From Methylosinus sp. H3A (lineage in GTDB: Bacteria > Pseudomonadota > Alphaproteobacteria > Rhizobiales > Beijerinckiaceae): DNA of 64,000 bases. Positions 8,928-17,791 of the stretch are shown one piece after another. A model generated the notes under the pieces. That model searched no databases, was not told the origin of the DNA, and saw only the letters and a program-made list of their open reading frames with translations. Each line of letters begins with the position of its first letter. Positions within the stretch are counted from its first letter, which is position 1. The DNA is taken from positions 62,001 to 126,000 of the forward strand of contig NZ_JADNQW010000003.1 in the NCBI RefSeq assembly GCF_015709455.1. The letters run 5' to 3'. The translations under genes were made by a program, and so were the position numbers.

Positions 8928-11456
8928 ATGTTCCGCACAGTGTCCGGCGTCGCGACCAAATCGCGGTCTTATTTCATGTCCAGCGCGTCGAGTCTCGCAT
9001 ATATGGCCGCGGCCGCTATCGCATTGTCGACGAATGTGGGCGAGTCTCGCGCCCAGGACGCGCCGGCCTCGAGCGCGGTGACCGTCCAGGTCGGCGACGT
9101 CGTCGTCCGCGGCGAGGACGATGATCGGGGCGAAAACTCGCGCCCCGTCCTAGACGCGCAAAAAAAGCCGCGCTCTATCGTCGTCATCGACGAGAAGTCC
9201 ATAGAGCGCGAGAACATCAACCGCGCCGACGAATTGCAGCAGAAGATCCCGAATTATCGCGCCAACAACGGAGGCACCCAGCAGTCGGCGCGCCAAACCA
9301 TACGATGGCTCGGCGTCGCTGGCGGAGGCGTCGGCTCGGAATCGCCGACCGGCTATGTCGTCGACAATGTGTTCTGGCGGTACTGGGGCTTCCAGTGGAT
9401 GGATTTGTTCGACGCGAGGTCCTTCGAGGTCGCCTATGGACCTCAGGGGACGGCGGGCGGAAAGAACGCATCTGTTGGCAGCCTGATCATCAATAACAGG
9501 CTGCCGTCCTTCACGCCGCAAGCGACGATCGAGACCAATTTCGCCAATTACAGCCGCGTCATCGAGAAGGTCTCGATCACCGGTCCGATCCTTGACGACA
9601 CGCTCGCCTATCGCGTGAGCTTCTTCATGGACAAGGGCGACGGCTGGATCCGCGATCAGGTGAGCGGCGCCGGCTACAAGAACACCGACCGTTGGGGCGT
9701 TCGCGGGCAGCTTCTCTATGTCGGCGACGACATCACCGACCGGCTCATCTTCAATTTCAACACCTCTCACGAATATAACGGCTACAACAGCGCGCCCTAC
9801 GCCGACACCTCCCTCTTCTATGCCAATGGCACGCGTCCGAGCGCGACCTGGGTTCAGAACGTCTGGAAACGGCTCGGCAAGCCGATCCTGTCCTTGGATC
9901 CCTAAAAGCCGTCCATCGCCCGCATGGGCGTCGATCCGGTGAGAACCATCACCGTTTCGAACGAGCTCAACGTGGCAGTCGGCGAAAATATCTTTACGTC
10001 CATTTCGGCCTATGGGTTCAATCGAAACCAGCAGCGTTATTTCGAAGAGACGCAACTAATCGAGAACTGGCGCGACGGCATGGATACTTATGTCGGACAG
10101 GCGTCGCAGGAGTTCCGCCTGACCTCGCCCAAGGAGCAAGAGCTCGAATGGACGACCGGCCTCTATTTTATCAACGACGACGCCTCCAATCAGATGCACC
10201 ACGTCGCGTTCGGCTCCGACGCGGCGAAATGGCTGAACATGCCGGGGGCGCTACCGGGCGTGCAGGATTGGTGGTACACCAAGGCGCGAGAAATTCAATT
10301 CGCCGCCTTCGGGCAGGCGACTTGGCATTACGACGAGCAGTTGGCGCTCACCCTGGGCCTGCGCAACAGCTATGAAATTCGCCAGGGCTCGGTGAGCCAT
10401 CTCAACCGGTATTATCCCGGCGTGTCGATCGTCGATCAGGACCAGGCGATCATCGCGGCGGGCGGCTACGGCCTTTCCGACAGCGGCGGCAGCACGAAGC
10501 GCTTCAACCATGTGACGGCGACCATCAATCCGCAATACCGATGGAACGACAACCTCCTTCTCTATGCCATCGTCGGCCGCGCCGAAAAAGCGGGCGCGGT
10601 CAATACGAGCGCCAATCCGACCTATGCGACCGACCCTGCGACAGGGCTGAAAGTGTTCAGCGCCTGGCAGCCGCAATTCACCAGGCCCGAGGTGTCCTGG
10701 GACTATGAGCTCGGATTCAAGACGAACTGGCTCGACAACAAGCTCCAGTTCAACGCGAATTTCTATTGGAACGACTTCTACGACTTCCAAACCAACACGG
10801 TCGACACCTCGCGCGTCGACGCCCTCGGCTCGCCGATCGCCGTGTCGTCGCTCGGCAACGCTGATCATGCCCGAATGCGCGGAATTGAGCTCGACGGCCG
10901 CTGGAGCCCTATTGAAAGGCTGTGGATCAACTTTAACGCGGCCTTTTCCGACTCGCGCTGGGTTTCCTATCCGGACGCCGCCCCGCCGACCGATTGGCAA
11001 TGGACCTCCGGAACCCCGAAGGCGCCCAAAACCTTGTCGCTGTCCAATAAGCGCTGGACGGGCGTTCCGATGTGGACATTCAACATCGGCGCGAACTACG
11101 AGCATCCGCTCGGGGCCATTTTCGCAGGTCTCGGCGGCTTCGGCAGCCTCGACGACTGGACCTCGAAGCCGCTCACGGCATTCGGCTATTTCAACGTCAA
11201 CTGGCAGGCCAAGACGCAACTGACCAATCCCTGGTCCATTCAGCAATATTGGCAGGGGAGCTACGCGATCGTGAATGTCGGTGCCGGCATCCGCACGGAT
11301 GACGACAAATACAGCCTCACCTTCTGGGCCAAGAACATCGGCGACGAGAGGCCTTTCAGCACCTGGGATCTCGGAACCGGCGGCAACCCGGCGAGGGTCG
11401 GCCTCACTCGCTGGCCGGCGACCTTCGGCGGGGCGTTCCGCGTGAAGCTATACTGA
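8928..11456 (+). pseudogene. TonB-dependent receptor, second copy, with one in-frame TAA
   Basis: The gene is full length (842 codons) except for TAA at 9903-9905, where the intact relative at 4389-6857 has Tyr in SLDPYNPYL; here the text reads SLDP-stop-KPSIARMGVD. The frame is unchanged on both sides, so a single base change explains the break. Residues 1-45 form a signal peptide (RAQDAP). The plug carries YGPQGTAGGKNASVG, a variant of the usual RGPQGT box with Tyr in place of Arg. The barrel ends in FRVKLY. An AAAGG lies ten bases before the ATG. As read it gives a truncated plug plus part of the barrel, so it is probably inactive. A sequencing error is the alternative. Confidence 0.88.
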
Positions 11457-11595
11457 TCAGGGCTCGTCGCCGATGGTTTCGATCATCAGCGGACGCGTCC
11501 CGGAAAACCCCGAACTGCTCGGCGACAAAATATGGGCACAAAGCTTACGCTGAACTTTTCAACGGAACTTCGCAGCGCATCTGCGGCGACTCCGC

Positions 11596-12540
11596 TCAGA
11601 AGAATTTCACGCGCAGCGTCCCGCCGATGGCGCGGACCGTGTCCGGCAAGCCGATCGTCGTCGGGCCGGTGGCCGTGCCGGGGCTGAAGGACGTCGCCGG
11701 CCGGACGTCGGCGATGTTCTTGGCCCAGACGTTCAGGCTGTAGCGATCGTCGTCGGTACGGATGCCGAAGCCGAGATTGGTCAATGCGTAGGCGTCCTGC
11801 CAATAATGGATGACCGCCGTCGGATCGGTCAGTTCCTGCTTGTCCTGCCAGGCGACGTTCGCGTAGACGAATCCGGTGACGGGACGATTCGCCCAATCGC
11901 CGAGGCCGTCGAATATCGCGCCAAGCGGACGCTCATAGTCGAAGCCAATATTGAAGGCGAAGGTCGGCACCGTGTTGAATCGCGAGTGCGATCTCGAGAC
12001 CTGGAGCGGGGCCTTCACGGTTCCTCCGCTCCAGGTCCAAGCGGCGTCGAGCGGCGCTTCGTCGAAGTCGATCCAGCGCGGATCGGTGATCGCGCCGGCG
12101 AAATTCAACCAGAAGCCCTCGAAGGCGTTCCAACGGCCGTCGAACTCGAACCCGCGCAGACGAGCATGCTTGGCGGTGCCGAGATATGTCTGGCGCGTCG
12201 GCACGCCAGCGGCGTCGACGACCGACGTGTCCACGAAATTGGTCTGGAAGTTGTAGAGGTCGTTCCAGTAGAGATTCGCGTTGAGGATTAGGGTCTCGTC
12301 GAACCAGTTCGTCTTGATTCCGATCTCGTAGTCCCAGGAGGTCTCGGGCTTGGTGATCACCGGCTGGAATTTCTGGAACGCGTTGCCGACGAAAATGGCC
12401 CGCGCGCCGGTGTTGACCGCGCCCGCCTTCTCGCCGCGCCCGACGAGACCGTAGACGGTCACATTCTAATTCACCTTGTATTGCGGATTGAAAATGCCGG
12501 TGAGCACCTTGAGCGTCACCTTGCCGGCCTCTAATCGAGG
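11596..12540 (-). pseudogene. TonB-dependent receptor, third copy, C-terminal remnant with an amber codon
   Basis: The remnant encodes the last 310 or so residues of a receptor close to the other two: GIFNPQYKVN, a TAG at 12468-12466, then GRGEKAGAVNTGA, SWDYEIGIKTNW and NANLYWNDLYNFQT, ending in LRVKFF. The signal peptide, plug and first half of the barrel are missing. Upstream the sequence passes directly into a RecD2-like fragment near 12.54 kb, so the 5' end was lost in a rearrangement. It converges with the second receptor, separated by only 139 bp that hold no gene. Confidence 0.88.
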
Positions 12541-12908
12541 CTGGAGGAATTTATCAGGGGCAGGCCAACAATTCTCGCGGCGAGCTTGGGGCCGATGCCG
12601 CGGACCATGCCGGAGCCCAGATATTTTTCGATGCCTTCCGCCGTCGTCGGAGGCGTGGTCTTCAGAAAATCCGCTTTGAATTGAAGACCATGAGTGCGAT
12701 CGGTGATCCAAACGCCGACAGTGTGAATATATTCGCCGGCGGAGATCGAAGCGGCGTGGCCGACGACCGGCACGAGGTCGCGCTTGCCGCGCGCTTTGAC
12801 CTTCAGGACGGCGAACCCATTCTCCTCATTGTGGAACGTCACGCGTTCGACCGAGCCGACGAGCGTTTCCCGCGAAGCGGCGGCGTCCGAGGGCCGTTCA
12901 GGCTTCAA
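12541..12908 (-). pseudogene. RecD2-like ATP-dependent DNA helicase, N-terminal fragment
   Basis: From a probable TTG start that overlaps the end of the WGR gene, the frame reads GSVERVTFHNEENGFAVLKV, ITDRTHGLQFKADFLK, GIEKYLGSGMVRGIGPKLA and then diverges. This is the N-terminal OB-like and helix-hairpin-helix start of RecD2-type helicases, which unwind DNA 5' to 3'. All helicase motifs (Walker A, Walker B and beyond) are missing because the gene is cut at the junction with the TonB remnant. The start codon choice is uncertain, as no strong ribosome site is visible. Confidence 0.8.
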
Positions 12909-13254
12909 GGCGAGGCCCTGCCGCTTCGAATATCTTCGGGGCGCTCGATATTTTGAGCGTCGCCAGAAGAGGCAGCGCCGCCGGCGACGCGTCGATGACG
13001 CGATATTCGACCCCGCAGCGGCGAATGGCGCCTTTCCGGCGGCGCAGGCCGTCGCGCACATAAGCGCACGCCTCGTCCTCCGACGCGAATTCTCGCGCGA
13101 ATGTCCGCCCCCGGCAGCCGATCCGGCCGAAAGATACGCGCACCATCCATTTTCCGAACAGATCGCGCCCCGCCTCGACGCGCCAGGCCCGGTGGCGGTT
13201 CGCCTCCGCATTGCGGCCCTGCAACAGAATCGCGATCTCGTCCATCGCCGCCAT
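12898..13254 (-). CDS. WGR-domain protein
   Basis: The 118-residue product is essentially one WGR domain: HRAWRVEAGRDLFGKWMV, then RIGCRGRTFAREFASEDEA and a basic C-terminus with CGVEYRVID. WGR domains occur in PARPs and in small plasmid proteins and are thought to bind nucleic acid, but the role of stand-alone versions is not known. The ATG at 13254 has GGAGG five bases upstream; a later Met three codons on is also possible. It directly precedes and overlaps the truncated RecD2 gene. This is a common plasmid pairing, so it probably once served DNA processing together with that helicase. Confidence 0.8.
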   Translation of the reverse strand: MAAMDEIAILLQGRNAEANRHRAWRVEAGRDLFGKWMVRVSFGRIGCRGRTFAREFASEDEACAYVRDGLRRRKGAIRRCGVEYRVIDASPAALPLLATLKISSAPKIFEAAGPRLEA

Positions 13255-13361
13255 GCCGGCCCTCCACGCCCGCCCGCTTCGCATTCGCACACAAGTGAAT
13301 CACGAATGGGAATCTGGAGCAAAGGGAGAGGAAGCATGGCTACCGCTAGCGCCGGCCGCGC

Positions 13362-13410
13362 CGACAAGGGTGCGTCGCTTTGCTCCCGCGCGTTCCGCGC
13401 GCCCTTGCAG
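13362..13410 (+). repeat. Leader hairpin motif, copy A (before the TOPRIM gene)
   Basis: CAAGGG at 13365-13370 pairs with CCCTTG at 13402-13407, and the interior carries the hairpin CGCGCG-ttc-CGCGCG. It lies about 100 bp before the start codon at 13507. Six further copies occur before other plus-strand genes in this window. Confidence 0.75.
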
Positions 13411-13506
13411 CCCGGCCGTCTCGCGGTCGGCCAACGGCGTTTTGGGAAAGGAGAAGGGGAAATCGACCTCTCCGCTCCGCCCGACCCGAGAAAGGGACGG
13501 AACGCC

Positions 13507-14448
13507 ATGAGCCATGACCCGGAAATCGAACAGCTGCGGGCCGAGACCAATTGCGCCGCGCTGCTGGAGCGCTCGACGCCGCCGTGGCGGCTCGATCGCC
13601 GAGAGAGCACGAAGCATTGCCTCAAATATCGGCGTGGGCGGGGAGAAATCCTGATCGTCAATCACGAGGGCCGCGGCTGGTGGGATCCGCAGAGCGACGC
13701 GAAGGGCGACGTCTTCGATCTCGTGCAGCATCTCGAGCCCGGCCTGAATTTCGGCGAGGTCCGCAAGATGCTGCGCCGGTTCACCGGGATACAGCCGAGT
13801 TGTCCGGCCGCCGACATCCGAAGGGGACGCTCTCCCGATGTCCCGCTCCCGATCAGATGGGCGCGTCGCCCCCGGCTTCGGCGCGGCTCGCCGGTCTGGC
13901 GATACCTCACCGAAGAGCGTCGGCTTCCCCCGAGCGTCCTGGAGACGGCTTGCGCCGCCGACGTGGTGAGAGAAGGGCCATACGGAAGCGCCTGGTTCGC
14001 GCATCACGACGATCGACGGAATGTCACCCATATCGAAATCCGCGGACCAGACTTCAAAGGATCGGTGCGAGGCGGCGACAAGATCCTGTTCCGCTTGCCC
14101 GGCGGTTCAGGGCCGCCGACGCGCTTCGCCCTCGCCGAGGCGCCGATCGACGCGCTCAGCTTCGCCGCCTTGGAGAACATTCGCGCCGACACGCTGTATG
14201 CGGCGACCGGCGGCGGCATGGGTCCGAAAACGATCTCCGAGATCGAGGCGATCGTCGCGCGCCTCGCGCCCATCCCGGGCTCGCGCTTTTGCAGCGCGGC
14301 CGACGCCAATCCCGCCGGCGACCGCTACGCGGCCCGCCACCAGCTGATCGCCGCAGCCGCCGGCGTCGCCTTCGAGCGATTACGGCCTCCCGTCGAGGAC
14401 AGCGACTGGAACGACATGCTCGACCAACGAGAAAGGACGAAACCATGA
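13507..14448 (+). CDS. DUF3991/TOPRIM-domain protein (plasmid primase-like)
   Basis: The 313-residue protein has a DUF3991-type N-terminal part (CLKYRRGRGEILIVNHEGRG, WWDPQSDAKGDVFDLVQHL around residues 38-75) and a C-terminal TOPRIM fold. The TOPRIM acidic residues appear as LAEAPIDALS (Glu211) and AADANPAGD (Asp266, Asp272). Proteins of this type are common on alphaproteobacterial plasmids and are presumed to act in DNA replication or primer synthesis, but no zinc-binding primase motif is visible. GGGACGGA supports the ATG. The stop codon overlaps the next start as ATGA, so the phosphohydrolase gene is translationally coupled. A copy of the shared leader hairpin lies 100 bp upstream. Confidence 0.83.
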   Translation: MSHDPEIEQLRAETNCAALLERSTPPWRLDRRESTKHCLKYRRGRGEILIVNHEGRGWWDPQSDAKGDVFDLVQHLEPGLNFGEVRKMLRRFTGIQPSCPAADIRRGRSPDVPLPIRWARRPRLRRGSPVWRYLTEERRLPPSVLETACAADVVREGPYGSAWFAHHDDRRNVTHIEIRGPDFKGSVRGGDKILFRLPGGSGPPTRFALAEAPIDALSFAALENIRADTLYAATGGGMGPKTISEIEAIVARLAPIPGSRFCSAADANPAGDRYAARHQLIAAAAGVAFERLRPPVEDSDWNDMLDQRERTKP

Positions 14449-14882
14449 CATCACATCGCGCCTGGATGTTGCTCAAATCGGGCGGTCGGCTCGACCTGCT
14501 CGATCCGAAGCCGGACGCCTGGACCGACGAGGATCTCGCGATCGGCCTGTCGCGCGCCTATCGCTGGGGAGGACATTCGGCATGGGACCTGCCGCTCAGC
14601 GTCGCCCAGCATAGCCTCGCCGTTCTGGCTTTGCGCGAACGCAAAGGAAAGCTCACCCCCCGTGAGTCTCTGCGCGAGCTATTGCACGATGCGACCGAGT
14701 TATCCACCCTATCCGAACACATACTCATTTATTCGTTTTGGGCTTGTGCGGGCTTGCCGGCCTTCGCCTGCAATAGCGTTATCCACCCATTGCATTTGGA
14801 TACTGTGCCAGCGTGCTCAGGCGAACCTCAGAGCGGCGCGTGCACGCACGTGTCCCACCCGGCCGCCCCGGAGCCGTTCTGA
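14445..14882 (+). pseudogene. HD-superfamily phosphohydrolase, truncated by a mobile-element end
   Basis: The first 85 residues follow the plasmid-type HD/YfbR-like phosphohydrolases: HRAWMLLKSGGRLDLLDP, WTDEDLAIGLSRAYRWGG, SVAQHSLAVLAL (His56) and ELLHDATE (His81-Asp82). After DATE the sequence turns into unrelated text and stops at residue 145. The C-terminal helices and the final metal-binding Asp are therefore lost. The break at about 14699 coincides with the left end of a gamma-mobile-trio element. The ATG overlaps the TGA of the TOPRIM gene, so the two formed an operon. Confidence 0.82.
14699..14788 (+). repeat. Direct repeats GTTATCCACCC at a mobile-element end
   Basis: The 11-base sequence GTTATCCACCC occurs at 14699-14709 and again at 14778-14788. 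The first copy sits exactly where the HD gene loses its similarity. The pair probably represents recombinase-binding sites at the left end of the GmtY-type element. Confidence 0.6.
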
Positions 14883-15251
14883 TGCGTGGCGACCGTGCCC
14901 ACGTCATCGCCATTGTGGCCACCCGCGATGGTACATTGCCGCTGCTGTTCGTCGACGGCCCTGACGGCGGCGTGGTCATGCAGGAACAGGTGGCGCTGGT
15001 CCGCCACATCGCCGGCCAAGGCTACAGCCCATCGCAGCAGTTGAAACTCACAGAGAGCATCGGCCGCTTCTACGACTGGCTACTGATCGCCGAGCGCGGC
15101 ATTCCCGCAAACCCCGACGCCGTACCGGCGGCGTTGCGACGATTTCTGATTGCCCGATATCAGGGCACCATCCAGCCCGATGGCTCGGATCCTACGGGCT
15201 TATTTTGGCGGCCCGTAAAGGCGCAGACGGTCGACATGGACCGGCGGCATC
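14700..15251 (+). mobile_element. Left-end remnant of a gamma-mobile-trio (GMT) element
   Basis: The segment begins at the break in the HD gene, carries two GTTATCCACCC repeats, and then encodes the N-terminal third of a GmtY-type recombinase. GMT elements normally carry gmtY, gmtZ and gmtX followed by variable cargo such as toxins or defence genes. Here everything after the first part of gmtY is gone. The remnant therefore shows that such an element once inserted in this plasmid and was later deleted. The right limit is an estimate. Confidence 0.65.
14813..15251 (+). pseudogene. gmtY: GmtY-type tyrosine recombinase, N-terminal fragment
   Basis: From a GTG start the frame reads RPGAVLMRGDRAHVIAIVA, LPLLFVDGPDGGVVMQEQVA, RHIAGQGYSPSQQLKLTESI and GLFWRPVKAQTVDMD. 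I recognise this as the N-terminal SAM-like/core-binding part of the recombinase GmtY of gamma-mobile-trio elements. The catalytic domain with the Arg-His-Arg-Tyr residues is missing. After VDMDRR the reading frame continues into unrelated text up to 15505. The assignment to GmtY rests on remembered family sequence and should be tested by database search. Confidence 0.68.
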
Positions 15252-15505
15252 TGAACAAGCTGCCCGAGGCGACGCGCCGTCGTTGCCGACACATCCCGAC
15301 CGGCGAACGGCGCCTGGACACGCTCGTTCAGGTCGAAGCCGGCGACGGCTCGCAAACCGTCGAGGGCGTCGTCGTTGACGGCGAACGCAACGACACGGGC
15401 GCCGTCTACTTCGACGACTTTTTCACGGTTTTCACGACCATCGACGATTCCCGCGGAGAGCTTATCCGCTGCAACGGAGCCAATTGCCATGTCGAGATAC
15501 TCTGA
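15252..15505 (+). other. Possible C-terminal fragment of an unknown plasmid gene
   Basis: In the frame left open by the GmtY fragment the text reads RLDTLVQVEAGDGSQTVEG, then VVDGERNDTGAVYFDDFFTV and TIDDSRGE, ending 14 bp inside the helicase gene. The composition looks protein-like rather than random. This could be the 3' end of a gene whose 5' end was removed when the GMT element was deleted. I do not recognise the family. Confidence 0.3.
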
Positions 15506-17606
15506 CATCGACCCGCTCGCCGGCATGGAGGAGTGGGACCGTTTTGAGCCTTGCTTCTACGAGCCGCCGGCGGAGCATAGCCCATCCGCCGATGCTTTCG
15601 ACAGGATGGCGGCGTCGCTCACGCCCGCCCAAGCGCAGGCCGCCGTGCATTTCGGACCGATCCTCGTCCTCGCGGGAGCAGGAACCGGAAAAACCTCGAC
15701 GCTCACCGCCGCGGTCGTGCATCGCATCGCCGTCGACCGCATTCCGGCCTCGCGCATCCTCGCCGTCACCTTCACCAACAAGGCCGCCGCCGAAATGGCG
15801 TCGCGCATCCGCGCCGCGCTCGACGGCCACGCGGCTCCCTCCTGGCTCGGCACCTATCACGGGCTCGCCGCCCGTCAGCTCCGTGACGCGCCGGAGATCG
15901 CGGAACTTCGGCCGAATTTCGACATCGTCGACGCCGAGGACAGCCGCCGCTTCGTCAAGCGCGTCATGAAGGCGCAAGGCCTCGATGGCGAGGAGAGCGG
16001 CGACGCCAATGCACGCGATCCGTTGAAAATCATGTGCAACCGCATCGCGAAGTTCAAAGACAATCTGATCACGCCGGCCGGCGCCGCCGCCTGGGTCGAA
16101 GCCAAGATCACCAAAAGCGATCGTTCCCGCGAGCCGGTCGATCCCCATGCGCTGCGCACCGCCGCGCGCGTCTACGCCGATTATCAGCGCGCCCTGCGCG
16201 AGGCGAACGCGGCGGATTTCGGCGACTTGCTACTGTGGCCGACCCTCGCCATGCGCAAGGACGACGCCTACCGCGCGCGCTGGGCGTCGCGCTTCGATTG
16301 GCTCGCCGCGGACGAATATCAGGACGTCAATTTCGCTCAATACAGTTGGCTGAAGTCTTTTGCGGCGGAGCATGAACGCGTATTCTGCGTCGGCGACGAT
16401 GATCAGGCCATTTACGGCTGGCGAGGCTCTGACATCGAGTATATACGTCGCTTTCACAAAGACTACCAGAGCGCTGTGCAGGTTCGGCTCGAAGAAAATT
16501 TCCGCTCCACTTGGCACATACTCGCCGCCGCCAATGCGGTTATCGCTCGCGACATGAAACGTCTCGGCAAGACACTCTACACGCGAAAGGAGCAGGGCGA
16601 CAAGATCGAGCTCGTCGCCTACCGCGACGCCCAGGCCGAGGCCGCCGGCGTCGTCGAGGAAATGCTCGCCCGTCATGCCGAGGGAACGGGGTGGCAGGAG
16701 ATCGCCATTCTCTATCGCAGCTCCTTCCTGTCGCGCGGCTTCGAAGAGGCCTTGATGCGCGCCCGTATTCCGCATGTGATCGTCGGCGACGTCGGCTTCT
16801 ATCAGCGCGCCGAGGTCAAGGACGCGCTCGCGCTTCTGCGTCTCGCGGCGACGCCCGACGATCGTCAATCGGACGAGGCCTTCCGACGGGTCATCAATGA
16901 GCCCCGCCGCGGCTTCGGCGCCAAGGCCATGCAAGCGGTCGAGACGGAGGCCTCCTTCCGCAATGTCTCGCTGCTGCGCGCCCTGGACACCGCCGAGCTG
17001 CCGGCCAAATGCCGCTCCGCCGGATTGCTGTTCGCCGACCAGCTGCGCCGCATCGGCGAGGACCGCTCGCACACGCTCGCCGATCAGATCTCGCTGCTTC
17101 TCGACGCCAGCGGCTATCGCGCCATGCTGCGAGGCAGCAAGGCCGAGAGCTCGGAGGATCGCCTCCAAAACCTGCAGGAGCTGATCGCGCTCGCCGGCGA
17201 GTTCCACACGGCGCGTGAGCTCCTCGATCATGCGGCGCTCGCCACCAGCCGCCCCGGCGAAGACGAAACCGACCGCGTGCGCCTGATGACGCTGCACAAG
17301 GCGAAGGGCCTCGAGTTCCCGCATGTTTTTCTTCCTGCCTGGGAGGCGGGCGTATTTCCGTCGGATTACGGCGACGCCGATGAGGAGCGTCGGCTGGCCT
17401 ATGTCGCGCTGACGCGCGGAATGCGCCGCGTCAGCATTTCCTACTGCGCTTTCCGGCGCGGCTTCGGAGCGCCGTCGCTTTTCGTCGACGATATTCCCGA
17501 CGAGCACAGCGTCAGAGGACGCCTGCGCCATGCAGAGCGGCGCCGTGGGGCGTCACGCCAGCCCGTCGATTGGCGGAAGCTCCCGAGCCATTTGCGGCGG
17601 CCTTGA
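15489..17606 (+). CDS. UvrD/Rep-family superfamily 1 DNA helicase
   Basis: The 705-residue protein carries the SF1A motifs in order: Walker A GAGTGKTS (residues 63-70), the Ia-type VTFTNKAAAEM (about 93), Walker B WLAADEYQDV (271-280), motif III GDDDQAIYGWRG (302-313), LEENFRST (motif IV), LMTLHKAKGLEFPHVF (motif V) and AYVALTRGMRRV (motif VI). It should unwind DNA 3' to 5' in repair or replication-fork processing. The length and motif set are complete. The ATG at 15489 has GGAG seven bases upstream; an in-frame upstream extension is not supported. It stands between the GMT remnant and nrdJ. A second UvrD-type gene sits at the right edge of the window and is clearly different in sequence. Confidence 0.93.
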   Translation: MSRYSDIDPLAGMEEWDRFEPCFYEPPAEHSPSADAFDRMAASLTPAQAQAAVHFGPILVLAGAGTGKTSTLTAAVVHRIAVDRIPASRILAVTFTNKAAAEMASRIRAALDGHAAPSWLGTYHGLAARQLRDAPEIAELRPNFDIVDAEDSRRFVKRVMKAQGLDGEESGDANARDPLKIMCNRIAKFKDNLITPAGAAAWVEAKITKSDRSREPVDPHALRTAARVYADYQRALREANAADFGDLLLWPTLAMRKDDAYRARWASRFDWLAADEYQDVNFAQYSWLKSFAAEHERVFCVGDDDQAIYGWRGSDIEYIRRFHKDYQSAVQVRLEENFRSTWHILAAANAVIARDMKRLGKTLYTRKEQGDKIELVAYRDAQAEAAGVVEEMLARHAEGTGWQEIAILYRSSFLSRGFEEALMRARIPHVIVGDVGFYQRAEVKDALALLRLAATPDDRQSDEAFRRVINEPRRGFGAKAMQAVETEASFRNVSLLRALDTAELPAKCRSAGLLFADQLRRIGEDRSHTLADQISLLLDASGYRAMLRGSKAESSEDRLQNLQELIALAGEFHTARELLDHAALATSRPGEDETDRVRLMTLHKAKGLEFPHVFLPAWEAGVFPSDYGDADEERRLAYVALTRGMRRVSISYCAFRRGFGAPSLFVDDIPDEHSVRGRLRHAERRRGASRQPVDWRKLPSHLRRP

Positions 17607-17672
17607 GCAGAGGCCGCAAGAAGGAACGAGAACCCAAAATCATTGAAGACACAAATGCCGCCTGCGCGCCCG

Positions 17673-17745
17673 TCGCCGCAAGGGGTTGTCGCCGAGGCTC
17701 CCGCGCGTTCCGCGCGCCCTTGCCCCGACGGGCGTGAGGCGGCCT
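17673..17745 (+). repeat. Leader hairpin motif, copy B (before nrdJ)
   Basis: GCCGCAAGGGG near 17675-17685 is followed by the inner CGCGCG-ttc-CGCGCG hairpin and by CCCTTGCCCC (17717-17726). It lies about 50 bp before the start codon of nrdJ. Confidence 0.75.
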
Positions 17746-17791
17746 TCGGGGTTTTATCGGAGAAAACCATTCACTGCTCGAGGAGCAAATC

